This document shows, piece after piece, positions 27,526 to 36,503 of a DNA stretch of 64,000 nucleotides; the first letter of the stretch is position 1; the number at the start of each line of letters is the position of its first letter. The notes under the pieces are model-generated. The model had not been told where the DNA came from, searched no databases, and saw only the letters and a program-made list of their open reading frames with translations. A program made the position numbers and the translations under genes. Origin of the DNA: Acidobacteriota bacterium (lineage in GTDB: Bacteria; Acidobacteriota; Terriglobia; Acidiferrales; UBA7541); the NCBI GenBank assembly GCA_003166795.1, contig PMUS01000014.1, positions 1-64,000 on the forward strand, read 5' to 3'.

Positions 27526-28233
27526 GTGTTCTCTAGGCGCAAGACCGCTCGTTTGCGACAGCGTAAAGTCCTGGACGACTGGACCGCGGCATTGCCACGC
27601 GAAAAAAGCCAGTTGTATCAGGTCGTCGTGCGACGCTGGGAATGTTCCTACGCGATGATGAGTGTTGCTCTGGACGAGGCGCTCTCGCTCCGCGCCACCG
27701 GAGAACTGGTCTGCGCACGCCAGCAGGTTACGATCGCGGCCGGGCTGCTGGGGCGATTGGCTCCCTCGCTGATTTCTCTGTGCGACACGTTGGCCGCCCG
27801 CGGCCAGCTGGTTGCGAAGTTTCCCGTGGTTGAGCCGATGAACACCGACTTTTTTCGCGGCAACACGGGCCAGAGCGCGGCCTCCTGGAATGGGATCCTT
27901 CACCATTTGCTATTCGGCGCGCGGTCGCGGTTCTTTCACAAGCTCCGGATTCTGTCCCATACGCTCACCCAGCTCGAAAATGAATTCGAAGAAGCGGCCA
28001 GTGAAATATCGAAAGGGCTTTCCGTGCAGCCCGGCGATTGCTGGCAGCGCCTCGATACTCTCCACTACGACTTCAACACCTGCCTGCGTGAATCGGAGGT
28101 TGTGTTGAAGTCCTTCTTGCGCATGCTGCCGGAAGAACAACTGCCGGCCCTGGCGCGCGAACTCAATGCCCCGCCACCGCCGAAGGCAGTGCGCGTGAAG
28201 CCTCGCCTATCTGGCGCGTCGGCCTCGGCCTAA
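27526..28233 (+). CDS. conserved hypothetical protein, 235 aa
   Basis: I do not recognise a family. The protein is alpha-helical and soluble in appearance, with an N-terminal basic segment, helices such as SYAMMSVALDEALSLRATGELV and a long helix near FHKLRILSHTLTQLENEFEEAASEI, and a Pro/Arg-rich tail. No signal peptide or membrane helix. The start is GTG with GGGGGTAGG upstream. Codon use matches the surroundings, and a TATAAT box lies at the expected distance, so it is very probably expressed. Confidence 0.7.
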   Translation: MFSRRKTARLRQRKVLDDWTAALPREKSQLYQVVVRRWECSYAMMSVALDEALSLRATGELVCARQQVTIAAGLLGRLAPSLISLCDTLAARGQLVAKFPVVEPMNTDFFRGNTGQSAASWNGILHHLLFGARSRFFHKLRILSHTLTQLENEFEEAASEISKGLSVQPGDCWQRLDTLHYDFNTCLRESEVVLKSFLRMLPEEQLPALARELNAPPPPKAVRVKPRLSGASASA

Positions 28234-28433
28234 CGCCGGACTTTCAAACGTGTTGCAACCGCCTGCGATCAGTGGGGCCCGGATCGTCGCTGGACGTGCG
28301 GGCCAATTCCGACGAAAATAGTAAAGACTTTCCAGGAGCGCCCTGCATCTCATGAGGGCCATCCGCCAACGCTCTTCTCCACCGGCCCGGAGACGGCACC
28401 GTTGCGCGGTAGGAACGAGAAGTACAACTTCTG

Positions 28434-29123
28434 GTGCGGCTGGCGCATCGCATTGAAGGATGCGTCCCGACGGGTAGCGTGGCCCGAACGAGACGAATCG
28501 AACCTGGGGAAGTACCGGAAGCTGAATCGATCCGGCGCGCCCAGCAAGGTGATGCGGCGGCGTTTGAGCGTCTGTACCAGTTGCACAGTCGCCGTGTGTA
28601 TTCGTTATGTCTTCGGATGGTGGGGAATACGGCCGAAGCGGAAGATCTGACGCAGGAAGCGTTCCTGCAGCTCTTCCGCAAGATTGCCACTTTCCGTGGC
28701 GAGTCGGCGTTCTCCACATGGCTTCATCGCCTTGCCGTGAACGTCGTTCTCATGAAGCTTCGAAAGAAGTCGGGAAAGGAGACCTCGCTGGAGCAGGTCA
28801 CCGAGCCCGATGAAGAATCCGGAACGCCGCGGCGGGATTTCGGCGCGCCCGATTTGGTGTTGAGCGGTTCGATTGACCGGGTCAATCTCCAGAGGGCGGT
28901 CGAGCAGTTGCCGCCCGGGTATAAATCGGTGTTCGTTCTGCACGATGTGCAGGGATACGAGCACAATGAGATTGCGGAAATGATGGGATGCTCGATCGGT
29001 AACTCCAAGTCGCAACTTCATAAAGCGCGCATGCGTCTTCGCGACTTGTTGCAAGAGGCTATGCGTTCGAAGGCACGCGAGGATCGCCGGGCTGCGGGAA
29101 GCGCCGCCGGTAGCGAGGACTGA
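28434..29123 (+). CDS. ECF sigma factor (module A)
   Basis: A 229-residue (or shorter) ECF-type sigma factor. Region 2: [25 protein letters not shown] and [35 protein letters not shown]; region 4: [43 protein letters not shown] with the helix-turn-helix. It directs RNA polymerase to its regulon once released. The anti-sigma gene starts five bases after its stop. The start is uncertain: GTG 28434 or GTG 28479 are both in frame and neither has a strong ribosome-binding site. Confidence 0.92.
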   Translation: MRLAHRIEGCVPTGSVARTRRIEPGEVPEAESIRRAQQGDAAAFERLYQLHSRRVYSLCLRMVGNTAEAEDLTQEAFLQLFRKIATFRGESAFSTWLHRLAVNVVLMKLRKKSGKETSLEQVTEPDEESGTPRRDFGAPDLVLSGSIDRVNLQRAVEQLPPGYKSVFVLHDVQGYEHNEIAEMMGCSIGNSKSQLHKARMRLRDLLQEAMRSKAREDRRAAGSAAGSED

Positions 29124-29128
29124 ACTAG

Positions 29129-29821
29129 ATGAGCACGATTGGATGTAACGAATTTCGGAAGCAGTTCGAAGCGTGGATGGAAGGCGACCGCACGCCCGAC
29201 GCTCGCGCGCACGTCCGCGAATGCCCGCATTGCCGGAGCCTCGTGGAGGATATGGACGCCGTCCGGCTGGTGGCTCACGCGTGGTCTGTCGAAGAGGCCG
29301 ATCCCCCGGCGCGCGTCTGGCTTTCGCTGCGAGCGCAGCTCGAACGGGAAGGCCTGATCCGCGACGAAGTAAGCGAAGAAGCGCATGCAAGTGCGCCGAG
29401 CCGGACGGAAGCACCGCGAGGCTGGCTCGCCGGAATTTTCGCTGCCGTGCCGCGGCCCGCGCTCGCAGGAGCGTACCTGCTCGCGCTTATCGCCGGATCC
29501 TTTGCGCTGACGCGACCCTCCGCGAAGCAGGTCAACGAAAGCCGCTGGATCAGCGGAACCCAGGATTCCACAGGAACCCTTAGCGCGCAGCTGCAAACCG
29601 CGGAGCGGGACAGCGTTTCCGCCATGGCCGGATCCGATCCCGTCGTGACTGCTTCCCTGCACGACAATCTTGCCATTGTTGACAACTACATAGCTTTATG
29701 TGAAAAAAGCGTGCGAGAAGATCCTGAAAGCGAAATCGCGCGCGATTATCTGTACGATGCGTATGAGCAAAAAGCAGACTTGCTCGCGCAGATGACCGAA
29801 CGCGGAGTCAACGGCCGATGA
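29129..29821 (+). CDS. transmembrane zinc-finger anti-sigma factor (module A)
   Basis: A 230-residue protein. The N-terminal ZAS-type zinc finger has C6 and H28-x3-C32-x2-C35 (HVRECPHC); a single membrane helix spans about 110-128; the periplasmic part (about 130-230) contains a helical segment near the C-terminus. It should hold the upstream sigma factor inactive at the membrane until a periplasmic signal triggers release. Its stop overlaps the next gene start (ATGA), so the DUF4097 protein is translationally coupled to it. Confidence 0.9.
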   Translation: MSTIGCNEFRKQFEAWMEGDRTPDARAHVRECPHCRSLVEDMDAVRLVAHAWSVEEADPPARVWLSLRAQLEREGLIRDEVSEEAHASAPSRTEAPRGWLAGIFAAVPRPALAGAYLLALIAGSFALTRPSAKQVNESRWISGTQDSTGTLSAQLQTAERDSVSAMAGSDPVVTASLHDNLAIVDNYIALCEKSVREDPESEIARDYLYDAYEQKADLLAQMTERGVNGR

Positions 29822-30687
29822 GCACCCTAGCCACTCTTCGGAGTCAATGTCATTGGAAAGCAGCCGGGCTGCTGGTTCCCGGACTGCTGCTGTGCAGCGC
29901 GGCTTCCGCCGACCGCATCGAGCGGCACTTCAAGGTGGAAGCTCATCCCGTGGTCACGATTCATAACCCGAACGGCACCGTGACCGTGCGCGCGTGGACG
30001 AAATCCGACGTGATGGTGATCGCGAGGCGCGCCACCACCGAGGTGGAAGTGGACGCCGAGCAGACCGGAAATCGAGTGGATGTTCAAACTCGCCAGGTCG
30101 CCGACACCGCTTCGCCGGACGATCTGCGCACCGATTTTGAAATCAGCGTTCCCGAAGACGCCGAGCTGCAAATTCACAACGATTCGGGCGGCGTCAACGT
30201 CTCAAACGTGCTCGGCGACATGAACGTGGAAACCATCGCCGCGGGCGTGGATTTGGAAGACACCGCGGGATATCTGACCGTCAAGACCGTCGGCGGCGCT
30301 TTTCAATGCCTGCGCTGCGCGGGTCGCCTGGAAGTAACCTCGATCAGCGGGAATTTCAAGCTCGTTGATCTGCGCAGCTACTACGTCCGCGCGCAAACCT
30401 CGGAAGGAAACATCCTGTTCAACGGATCGTTTCTGCCGAATGCCACGTACGTGCTGAAAAACTATAGTGGCGCAATTGAAGTGCGCTTCTCGCCTGGAGA
30501 TTCGTTCGATCTGAGCGCCACTTCGCTGAAAGGCAAAGTGCACAACGAAGCGAATCTGACGCCTTCTTCCCACCACCACTTCATACCGAGATTCGGCAAT
30601 GCCCTGTTTGGGAGCTATAACTCCGGGCGCGCCCGCGTCGAGTTGAACTCCTTCGATGGTACAATCAACATCCTCAAGCGGAATTGA
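29818..30687 (+). CDS. exported DUF4097-type beta-solenoid protein (module A)
   Basis: A 289-residue protein with a signal peptide (cleavage near CSAASA-DR) followed by repeating short strands of the form NPNGTVTVRAW, NDSGGVNVSNV, TVGGAFQCL, ISGNFKLVD, GAIEVRFSP, typical of DUF4097 right-handed beta-solenoids. DUF4097 proteins such as LiaG and YvlB of Bacillus subtilis belong to cell-envelope stress regulons. Function is unknown. The four-base overlap with the anti-sigma gene argues that it belongs to the same sensory unit, either as a regulon output or as the signal sensor. Confidence 0.85.
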   Translation: MSTLATLRSQCHWKAAGLLVPGLLLCSAASADRIERHFKVEAHPVVTIHNPNGTVTVRAWTKSDVMVIARRATTEVEVDAEQTGNRVDVQTRQVADTASPDDLRTDFEISVPEDAELQIHNDSGGVNVSNVLGDMNVETIAAGVDLEDTAGYLTVKTVGGAFQCLRCAGRLEVTSISGNFKLVDLRSYYVRAQTSEGNILFNGSFLPNATYVLKNYSGAIEVRFSPGDSFDLSATSLKGKVHNEANLTPSSHHHFIPRFGNALFGSYNSGRARVELNSFDGTINILKRN

Positions 30688-30723
30688 TTGCGCCCGCAGG
30701 CAGCGCAGAATGCTTCGAAATAG

Positions 30724-31269
30724 ATGACCAACGAAATCCGTCCTCGTAAGCTCGTGTGCCTGACTGGGTTCATGGGCAGCGGCAAGTCCACCACCGCACG
30801 AATATTGGCCAGCCAGCTCGGATGGCTGAATACCGACCTCGATAAACGAATCGCCGAAGCGGCCCAGATGACGATCCCCGAGATTTTTGCCCGCATGGGC
30901 GAAGCGGAATTCCGGCGAATCGAACACGAGCAGCTCGCGCGCGCGGCGGCCGAAACCGCGGCAACGCAGAAGCCGCGCATCGTCTCTCTCGGCGGGGGAA
31001 CGATCATGCAGCCGCAAAATCTCGCGCTCCTGCGCGAGGCCGGCGCGGTGCTGATCTGGTTGCACTGTCCGGTCGAGGAGCTGTTGCACCGCTGCGCGCA
31101 CATCACCGACCGGCCGCTGTTCCGCGACGAAGCCAGTTTCCGCCGGCTCTACGAAGAGCGCCTGCCAACGTATGAACTTTCCGACTATTGCGTGGATAGC
31201 CGAAGCGAACCCTCACGCGTGGTCGAGCAGATTGTGGCGCTGGGAATTTTCCCCGGGGTGACGGCATGA
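30724..31269 (+). CDS. aroK: shikimate kinase
   Basis: A 181-residue P-loop kinase. Walker A GFMGSGKST (about 15-23), shikimate-binding DLDKRI and FRRIE, the SLGGGT loop and the lid segment DRPLFRD are all present. It phosphorylates shikimate at the 3-hydroxyl in aromatic amino acid synthesis. It follows the DUF4097 gene by 36 bases and overlaps the next gene by four, so it seems to share a transcript with the envelope-sensing module; no other aro gene is nearby. Confidence 0.93.
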   Translation: MTNEIRPRKLVCLTGFMGSGKSTTARILASQLGWLNTDLDKRIAEAAQMTIPEIFARMGEAEFRRIEHEQLARAAAETAATQKPRIVSLGGGTIMQPQNLALLREAGAVLIWLHCPVEELLHRCAHITDRPLFRDEASFRRLYEERLPTYELSDYCVDSRSEPSRVVEQIVALGIFPGVTA

Positions 31270-31991
31270 CGCAAACGAAAAAAAGAATTTTGGCCGCATG
31301 CGCATTCGTTGCGATTCCGGCGATTCTTGCCGCGGCGGTTTCGATGCTTGCGGTCGCGGCGACGGAGGGTTCGAAGTCGCTCTCCCTTTTTACGCCGGAC
31401 AAAGGAAATTTTCGAATTCTCGTGAATGGCCAGCAGATGGGGAAGGAAGAATTTGATATCAGCCAGAGCGGCGGCGATTGGGTCGCGAAAGGAACGTCGG
31501 AGATTCAATCCGCCGACGGTGTGACGCACGTTTCCGGAACGCTTCAACTCCACGCGGACGGAACGCCGGTGAGTTACGAATGGTCCACGCAGGGCGCGAA
31601 GAAAGCATCGGCCACGATCGGTTTTAGCGGCCCAACGGCCACGATCGAACTGCGCCTCGAAGGCCGGCGTCCATTCACGCAGCAGTTCACGTTCGAAACT
31701 CCGCAGATCGCCGTGCTCGACAACAATCTTTATTATCAGTACGCCGTGCTGGCGCGGCTCTACGACCGCGACAAGAAGGGCGTGCAGACTTTCGCGGTTC
31801 TGGTGCCGCAGGAGCTCACGCCCGGAAGCGTCACCGTCGAATCGCTCGGTGAACAACCTAGCGGCGGCGGCAAGAAACTTGAAGAGCTTGTGGTGAAAAC
31901 GGAAGATCTCGAAGTTGACCTCTATCTCGACTCCGGGCGCCTCGTCCGCATCGTCGCCCCCAGCACCAACGCTGAAATCGTTCGCCAATAG
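31266..31991 (+). CDS. exported protein of unknown function, 241 aa
   Basis: The N-terminus carries a signal peptide or anchor (ILAACAFVAIPAILAAAVSMLAVAA). The mature part is beta-rich, with GNFRILVNGQQMGKEEFDISQ and a pattern of alternating strands reminiscent of DUF3108/DUF6134-like periplasmic proteins, an uncertain comparison. Its ATG overlaps the aroK stop (ATGA). No catalytic motif is visible. Confidence 0.7.
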   Translation: MTQTKKRILAACAFVAIPAILAAAVSMLAVAATEGSKSLSLFTPDKGNFRILVNGQQMGKEEFDISQSGGDWVAKGTSEIQSADGVTHVSGTLQLHADGTPVSYEWSTQGAKKASATIGFSGPTATIELRLEGRRPFTQQFTFETPQIAVLDNNLYYQYAVLARLYDRDKKGVQTFAVLVPQELTPGSVTVESLGEQPSGGGKKLEELVVKTEDLEVDLYLDSGRLVRIVAPSTNAEIVRQ

Positions 31992-32414
31992 CCGGTTGTC
32001 GCGTTCGGATTCGCTTCCTGCGAGTTCCGTGTCGAATTCGCAATAATTTGCGATCAGAACGTGTCGCCGTCGTTTGTTTTCAAGAGTTTGAAACACCTTC
32101 TAATTCTCATAGTTTGCGATTAGAAATTAATATCTAGAGCGCCGCAGAACCGTTTGATCCAGACGTAACTTCCGATGGCGCATCGTTCCCGCGTGCCGCC
32201 GTTCGACCGAATGCCCGGCGCGAAATCGCTTGTAAAACGAACTCTCCCCGGCGTTATTTACCGCGCATTAAAGTTCGTTTCTTTCCGGATTCACACGGCG
32301 CGATTACAAAAGAGCGGCGTTCGTCTCATCTATCGAAGTTATCCACAAGACCAACTTGACAGAGGGCGCGGTCGGAAGTAAAACGCCAGCGGGGTTCCTA
32401 GAAAGGGGTGTTCT
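31992..32414. other. 423-bp intergenic region with promoter-like elements
   Basis: No supportable gene. TTTGCGATCAGAA at 32047-32059 and TTTGCGATTAGAA at 32113-32125 are near-identical direct copies 66 bp apart. An AT-rich tract follows (32095-32135). A TTGACA box near 32356 marks the likely promoter of the TonB receptor gene. A 68-codon frame at 32175 has no family features. Confidence 0.5.
32356..32384 (+). promoter_or_regulatory. candidate sigma-70-type promoter of the TonB receptor gene
   Basis: TTGACA at 32356-32361, a 17-bp spacer and TAAAAC at 32379-32384, 30 bases before the GTG start. The -35 is consensus; the -10 matches four of six positions. Confidence 0.55.
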
Positions 32415-35400
32415 GTGCCTAAATCCACGAAATTGTTTTGTGTCTCCTTCCTGCTTGCTTTGATGGTTCTCATTCCGCTGATAGCTCACGCGCAGCAGAC
32501 CCTAGGGTCAATCAACGGCACCGTGAGCGACACAACCGGCGCGGTCGTCCAGGCAACCACCATCAGTATCCGCAACACGGGGACGAACCTGGTGGTGACC
32601 GTCCAGTCGAAAGACGACGGCTCGTTCAGCGCCGCTGATTTGCCCATCGGCAATTATGAAGTGACATTTTCGAAGGACGGATTCAAGACCGAGGTCTATT
32701 CCTCGATTCTTGTTCAAGGCAATCACACCACAACGGTGAACGCCAGCCTGGAACCCGGCACCATCTCGACGAAAGTCACCGTAGATTCAACACCCTTGCT
32801 AAACCAGACAGACACTTCGAATGGCTACACGATGGGCAGGGACGTGATTCAGTCCGTTCCGCTCGGGACGGGCAGCTTCACGCAGCTTGCGATCCTCGCA
32901 CCCGGCACCAGCGCCGACTTCTTGTCGGGTTCAGGCAGCAACGAGGGTCTTGGCAACCAGGGGATTGTGTCCAACGGCCAGCGGGACACGAGCAACAGCT
33001 TCACCTTTAATGCGGTGAACGCAAATAACCTATTCAACGGAAGCTCGGCGAGCAACATCGCCGACAGCCGGTTCACGCTGAACACGGGCGAGGTTTTCGG
33101 CACCAGCGGCCAGGTACAAACCAGCACCTCCGTATACGATGCGATCGGCGAAGGTTTGCCGACGCCGCCGACCGAAACCATCCAGGAACTTCAGGTCACG
33201 ACCTCGATGTTCGACGCCTCCATGGGGCAGACCAGCGGCGCGCATATCGAGTTGACGACGATCTCCGGAAGCAACAACTTCCACGGACAAGTTTACGGCT
33301 ACCTGCAGAACAGCGGTCTCGACGCGAAACCGACATTTCTCTCAAGTGCCATCACCCAGAATCTCTACGACGGCAACGCGCCGCCGCTGCATAGGAGCGT
33401 GTTCGGCGGGACGCTGGGCGGGCCGATACTGAAGGACAAGCTCTTTTTCTTCGGTTCGTATCAGCGCCAGAACGTGAGCGACGCCTTAAGCGGGGCGTTC
33501 AGCGGCGTGCCCACGCTCGCCGGCCTTACCAGTTCGAATCGCGATGCAGCCAGCCTGGCGGATCTCATCAACTTCGACGCAGGCCTGGAACCAACTCTCG
33601 GAGGAACCTGCACGAACGGCAAGGTTAAGTGCGTTACGGCGGCCCAAGTGGACCCGGTCGCCCTTGCGCTCTTCAACGCAAAAACCAAGTCTGGGCAATT
33701 CATTATCCCGTCGTCAGGTGGGCCGGCGATCAGCACCGAAAACAGCAACCAGGAGTACAACGCGGGCATCAGGGGACCCGCGAGTACTTTTAAGGCGAAC
33801 CAGGTGAACGGCAACGCGGATTACAACTTCAGCTCGAGCGATCGCCTCGCTGGAAAGTATTACTTTCAGCGTAATCCGACGTCAGCTCCCTTCGCAGTCA
33901 GCCAGACGGTGGGTTTTCCACAAGGCCTTCAGGCGGGGAGCCAGGTTTTCTCGCTGGACAACACGACTGTCTTGACGCCGAACACGACGTGGGAGCAGAG
34001 ATTCGGGTTTATTCGTGAAATTGCGAACGCATCAACGGCTCAGCCTTTCGGACCTGGCGCGGTTGGCTTATCTCTGCCAAGCGGAGATCTCTTCCCCGGG
34101 ATAGACATTGACAACGCCGATGTGGGAGCTGAAACGGGAACGGGTGTCGTGGCGCCGTTGAAGGGAAATGAGATGAAACTCGGCCCTTCGTCGAACTTCG
34201 CGAATGCCGGTGTCTTTCAAAACCAATTTGAGGGCGCGTCTAAATACAACTGGGTTGTGGGCCGGCATACGCTGTCTTTTGGAGTTGACTACGACTACAC
34301 GCAGCTCAATGTCGAGAACCGGGAAAACGATGCCGCAATTCTGACTTTCCGTGATTTCGAGGATTTTTATACCGGCACGTTGGGCGCGGACAAGAGCAGT
34401 GGCACGCTGCTCGACGGTGAAACGAACCGCCATTTCCGCTCGAGACAGGCCGGTCTGTATGCACAGGACAACTTCAAGCTGACGCCGAGCCTTACTCTCA
34501 CCTACGGCTTGCGCTGGGACTGGGACGGACCGCTCTATGAGACGAACGGCCTGATGACCAGCTTCTATCCACAGGATTACAACTACGACTTGGCGACCGA
34601 CTCGTTCAATCCCATCAACGGCACGCCCGGAGTCGGAATCGTGGTTCCGGAAAACAACAAAACCTTCGGAGTAAAGGGCGTGAGCGATTCGACTATGACG
34701 GGGCGACAGTGGGGATTTGCGCCGAGAATCGGAATCGCCTGGAGTCCGATGAAGAATCTCGTGGTGCGCGCGGGATTCGGAATGTTTTATGACCGTGGCG
34801 AATATTTCACAGAATTGTCCGCCAGCGCCGGCTTAGGAATCAGCGGACCGTTCAGCGTCACCACACAGGAACCCTTCACCGTTCCTCTCGTGGCTGACTG
34901 CGGCGCTGCCTCCCCGACCTGCTCGAGCGGTTGCACCACCGCGGCGCTGTGTTTATCCAGCTCTCCATTCGGGACCACGCTTCCGGCCACGCCAACTTCT
35001 CTGGGTGAACTGGTGACGAGTGAACTCGTACCCAACATGCGGCAAATGTCCGCCTGCGACCAGCCGGCCGCTCCGGGCATGCAACAACCGCTGATGCCGT
35101 ACTGCAGCGTCAATTCCGGGAGCACAAAGTTTCCCTTCCTTTTTGGAGGCTATGACCCCGCGAACAAACTGCCGTACTCGGAAAACTGGAGCCTGGATTT
35201 GCAGTGGCAACCGAGAAATGATGTCGTTCTGACGCTCGGCTACGTGGGGAATCGCGGAGTTCACGAAGTGCTTCCGATTCCGTTCAATCAGCCCGGGATT
35301 GCGACTCCAACGAATCCCATCAACAATCAGATTTATTCCTACGGCTACCAGGGAATCGGCGGCCCTCCGGGCGGGTGTGACAGCTTTTTTGACCCTTCCC

Positions 35401-36425
35401 CCACATGTCTTATGCTTCCGGACGAGGAAGTTCAGACGCAGATTGGAGAGTTCTCTTTCTCGGACGGGAATACCGCCTTGCGTTCAAAGTTTATCGGCAT
35501 CAACCCGAACGCGGATCTTTGGAAAGCAGAAGGCATTTCCTCATACAACGCATTGCAATTGGGCCTGACCAAGAAAATGAGGAACGGGTTGCAGATCACC
35601 GCTTCGTACACGTACTCGCACACTCTGGACGAAGGAAGCGGGCTTGGCGCCGGTCTTTTCTTCAACGGCAACGATCCCCTGGATCCGCGAAGCTCGTACG
35701 CATCGGCTGATTTCGACCGTACGCACGTATTTATCATCAGTTATCTCTACGATTTTCCGAACATCAAGAATGCTTCCGGCATCCTCAATGTTTTGGCCAA
35801 CGGCTGGGGCATTACGGGAGTCACAACCGCGCAAAGTGGAGAGCCGTTCAGCATCATAGATTTCTCCGGAACTGCGGGCGGCCTCTTTTACAGCGCCGAC
35901 GACTTCGTGACCAATCCGCTTCTTCCTCTAGCGGCAGGGATCTCCCCAAAGCAGGCTGAGTCGAAGGCAGGGGGCGGAGGAACCCAGGTAACTTTCACCA
36001 ACCAGCCGTACGTGAATCCAGACTCGTTCTCCCTTCCAGCGATCGCTCCTGGGGTAGATGGTGTACCTCCCTGCCAGATGATCGGTGGCTCCGACGTTTG
36101 CGATATGGTTGAAACCGGGTTCGGCACGACGGGACGCAACGTTTTCCGTGCGCCGTTCGAGACGCTTTTCGACTTCTCCGTGTTCAAGAACTTCAAGATC
36201 AACGATCGCTTCAGCCTGAAGTATGAGTTTGACGCGTTCAACCTGTTCAATCATCCAAGCTTGGATACGCCGAACACGGACTTCGAGCTGAACCCCTGCT
36301 TCAACCCGGAGCCTTGCTACGACCTAACGCCTACTGCCTCAGGCAATACGAAAGGGTATGGCGTGATTTCAGGCACAATCGGGAGCAGCCGGTTCCTGCA
36401 GATGTCACTGCACCTGACGTTCTAG
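32415..36425 (+). CDS. TonB-dependent outer-membrane receptor with carboxypeptidase-regulatory-like domain
   Basis: A 1,336-residue Oar-like protein. Signal peptide (to about 26, AHAQ), a CarboxypepD_reg-like Ig domain (about 29-115, LGSINGTVSDTTGAVV), a plug region and a large barrel with many aromatic strand motifs (for example YAQDNFKLTPSLTLTYGLRWDWDG), ending LQMSLHLTF with terminal Phe. Acidobacteria carry many such receptors; cargo is probably a large or polymeric nutrient, but unknown. The start is GTG with AGAAAGGGG upstream. Downstream lies a secreted phosphodiesterase on the same strand, 78 bases on. Confidence 0.92.
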   Translation: MPKSTKLFCVSFLLALMVLIPLIAHAQQTLGSINGTVSDTTGAVVQATTISIRNTGTNLVVTVQSKDDGSFSAADLPIGNYEVTFSKDGFKTEVYSSILVQGNHTTTVNASLEPGTISTKVTVDSTPLLNQTDTSNGYTMGRDVIQSVPLGTGSFTQLAILAPGTSADFLSGSGSNEGLGNQGIVSNGQRDTSNSFTFNAVNANNLFNGSSASNIADSRFTLNTGEVFGTSGQVQTSTSVYDAIGEGLPTPPTETIQELQVTTSMFDASMGQTSGAHIELTTISGSNNFHGQVYGYLQNSGLDAKPTFLSSAITQNLYDGNAPPLHRSVFGGTLGGPILKDKLFFFGSYQRQNVSDALSGAFSGVPTLAGLTSSNRDAASLADLINFDAGLEPTLGGTCTNGKVKCVTAAQVDPVALALFNAKTKSGQFIIPSSGGPAISTENSNQEYNAGIRGPASTFKANQVNGNADYNFSSSDRLAGKYYFQRNPTSAPFAVSQTVGFPQGLQAGSQVFSLDNTTVLTPNTTWEQRFGFIREIANASTAQPFGPGAVGLSLPSGDLFPGIDIDNADVGAETGTGVVAPLKGNEMKLGPSSNFANAGVFQNQFEGASKYNWVVGRHTLSFGVDYDYTQLNVENRENDAAILTFRDFEDFYTGTLGADKSSGTLLDGETNRHFRSRQAGLYAQDNFKLTPSLTLTYGLRWDWDGPLYETNGLMTSFYPQDYNYDLATDSFNPINGTPGVGIVVPENNKTFGVKGVSDSTMTGRQWGFAPRIGIAWSPMKNLVVRAGFGMFYDRGEYFTELSASAGLGISGPFSVTTQEPFTVPLVADCGAASPTCSSGCTTAALCLSSSPFGTTLPATPTSLGELVTSELVPNMRQMSACDQPAAPGMQQPLMPYCSVNSGSTKFPFLFGGYDPANKLPYSENWSLDLQWQPRNDVVLTLGYVGNRGVHEVLPIPFNQPGIATPTNPINNQIYSYGYQGIGGPPGGCDSFFDPSPTCLMLPDEEVQTQIGEFSFSDGNTALRSKFIGINPNADLWKAEGISSYNALQLGLTKKMRNGLQITASYTYSHTLDEGSGLGAGLFFNGNDPLDPRSSYASADFDRTHVFIISYLYDFPNIKNASGILNVLANGWGITGVTTAQSGEPFSIIDFSGTAGGLFYSADDFVTNPLLPLAAGISPKQAESKAGGGGTQVTFTNQPYVNPDSFSLPAIAPGVDGVPPCQMIGGSDVCDMVETGFGTTGRNVFRAPFETLFDFSVFKNFKINDRFSLKYEFDAFNLFNHPSLDTPNTDFELNPCFNPEPCYDLTPTASGNTKGYGVISGTIGSSRFLQMSLHLTF

Positions 36426-36503
36426 GCTGTGCCGCTGCCAAACGACGGAGCGGTTGATGGCGGCCGATGCCGCTTCGGAGGCCGAGGCCCGCGCGACAAT
36501 CCA

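Noticed and set aside
32175-32381. 68-codon frame before the TonB receptor gene
   Set aside because: Overlaps the promoter region and resembles no protein family.
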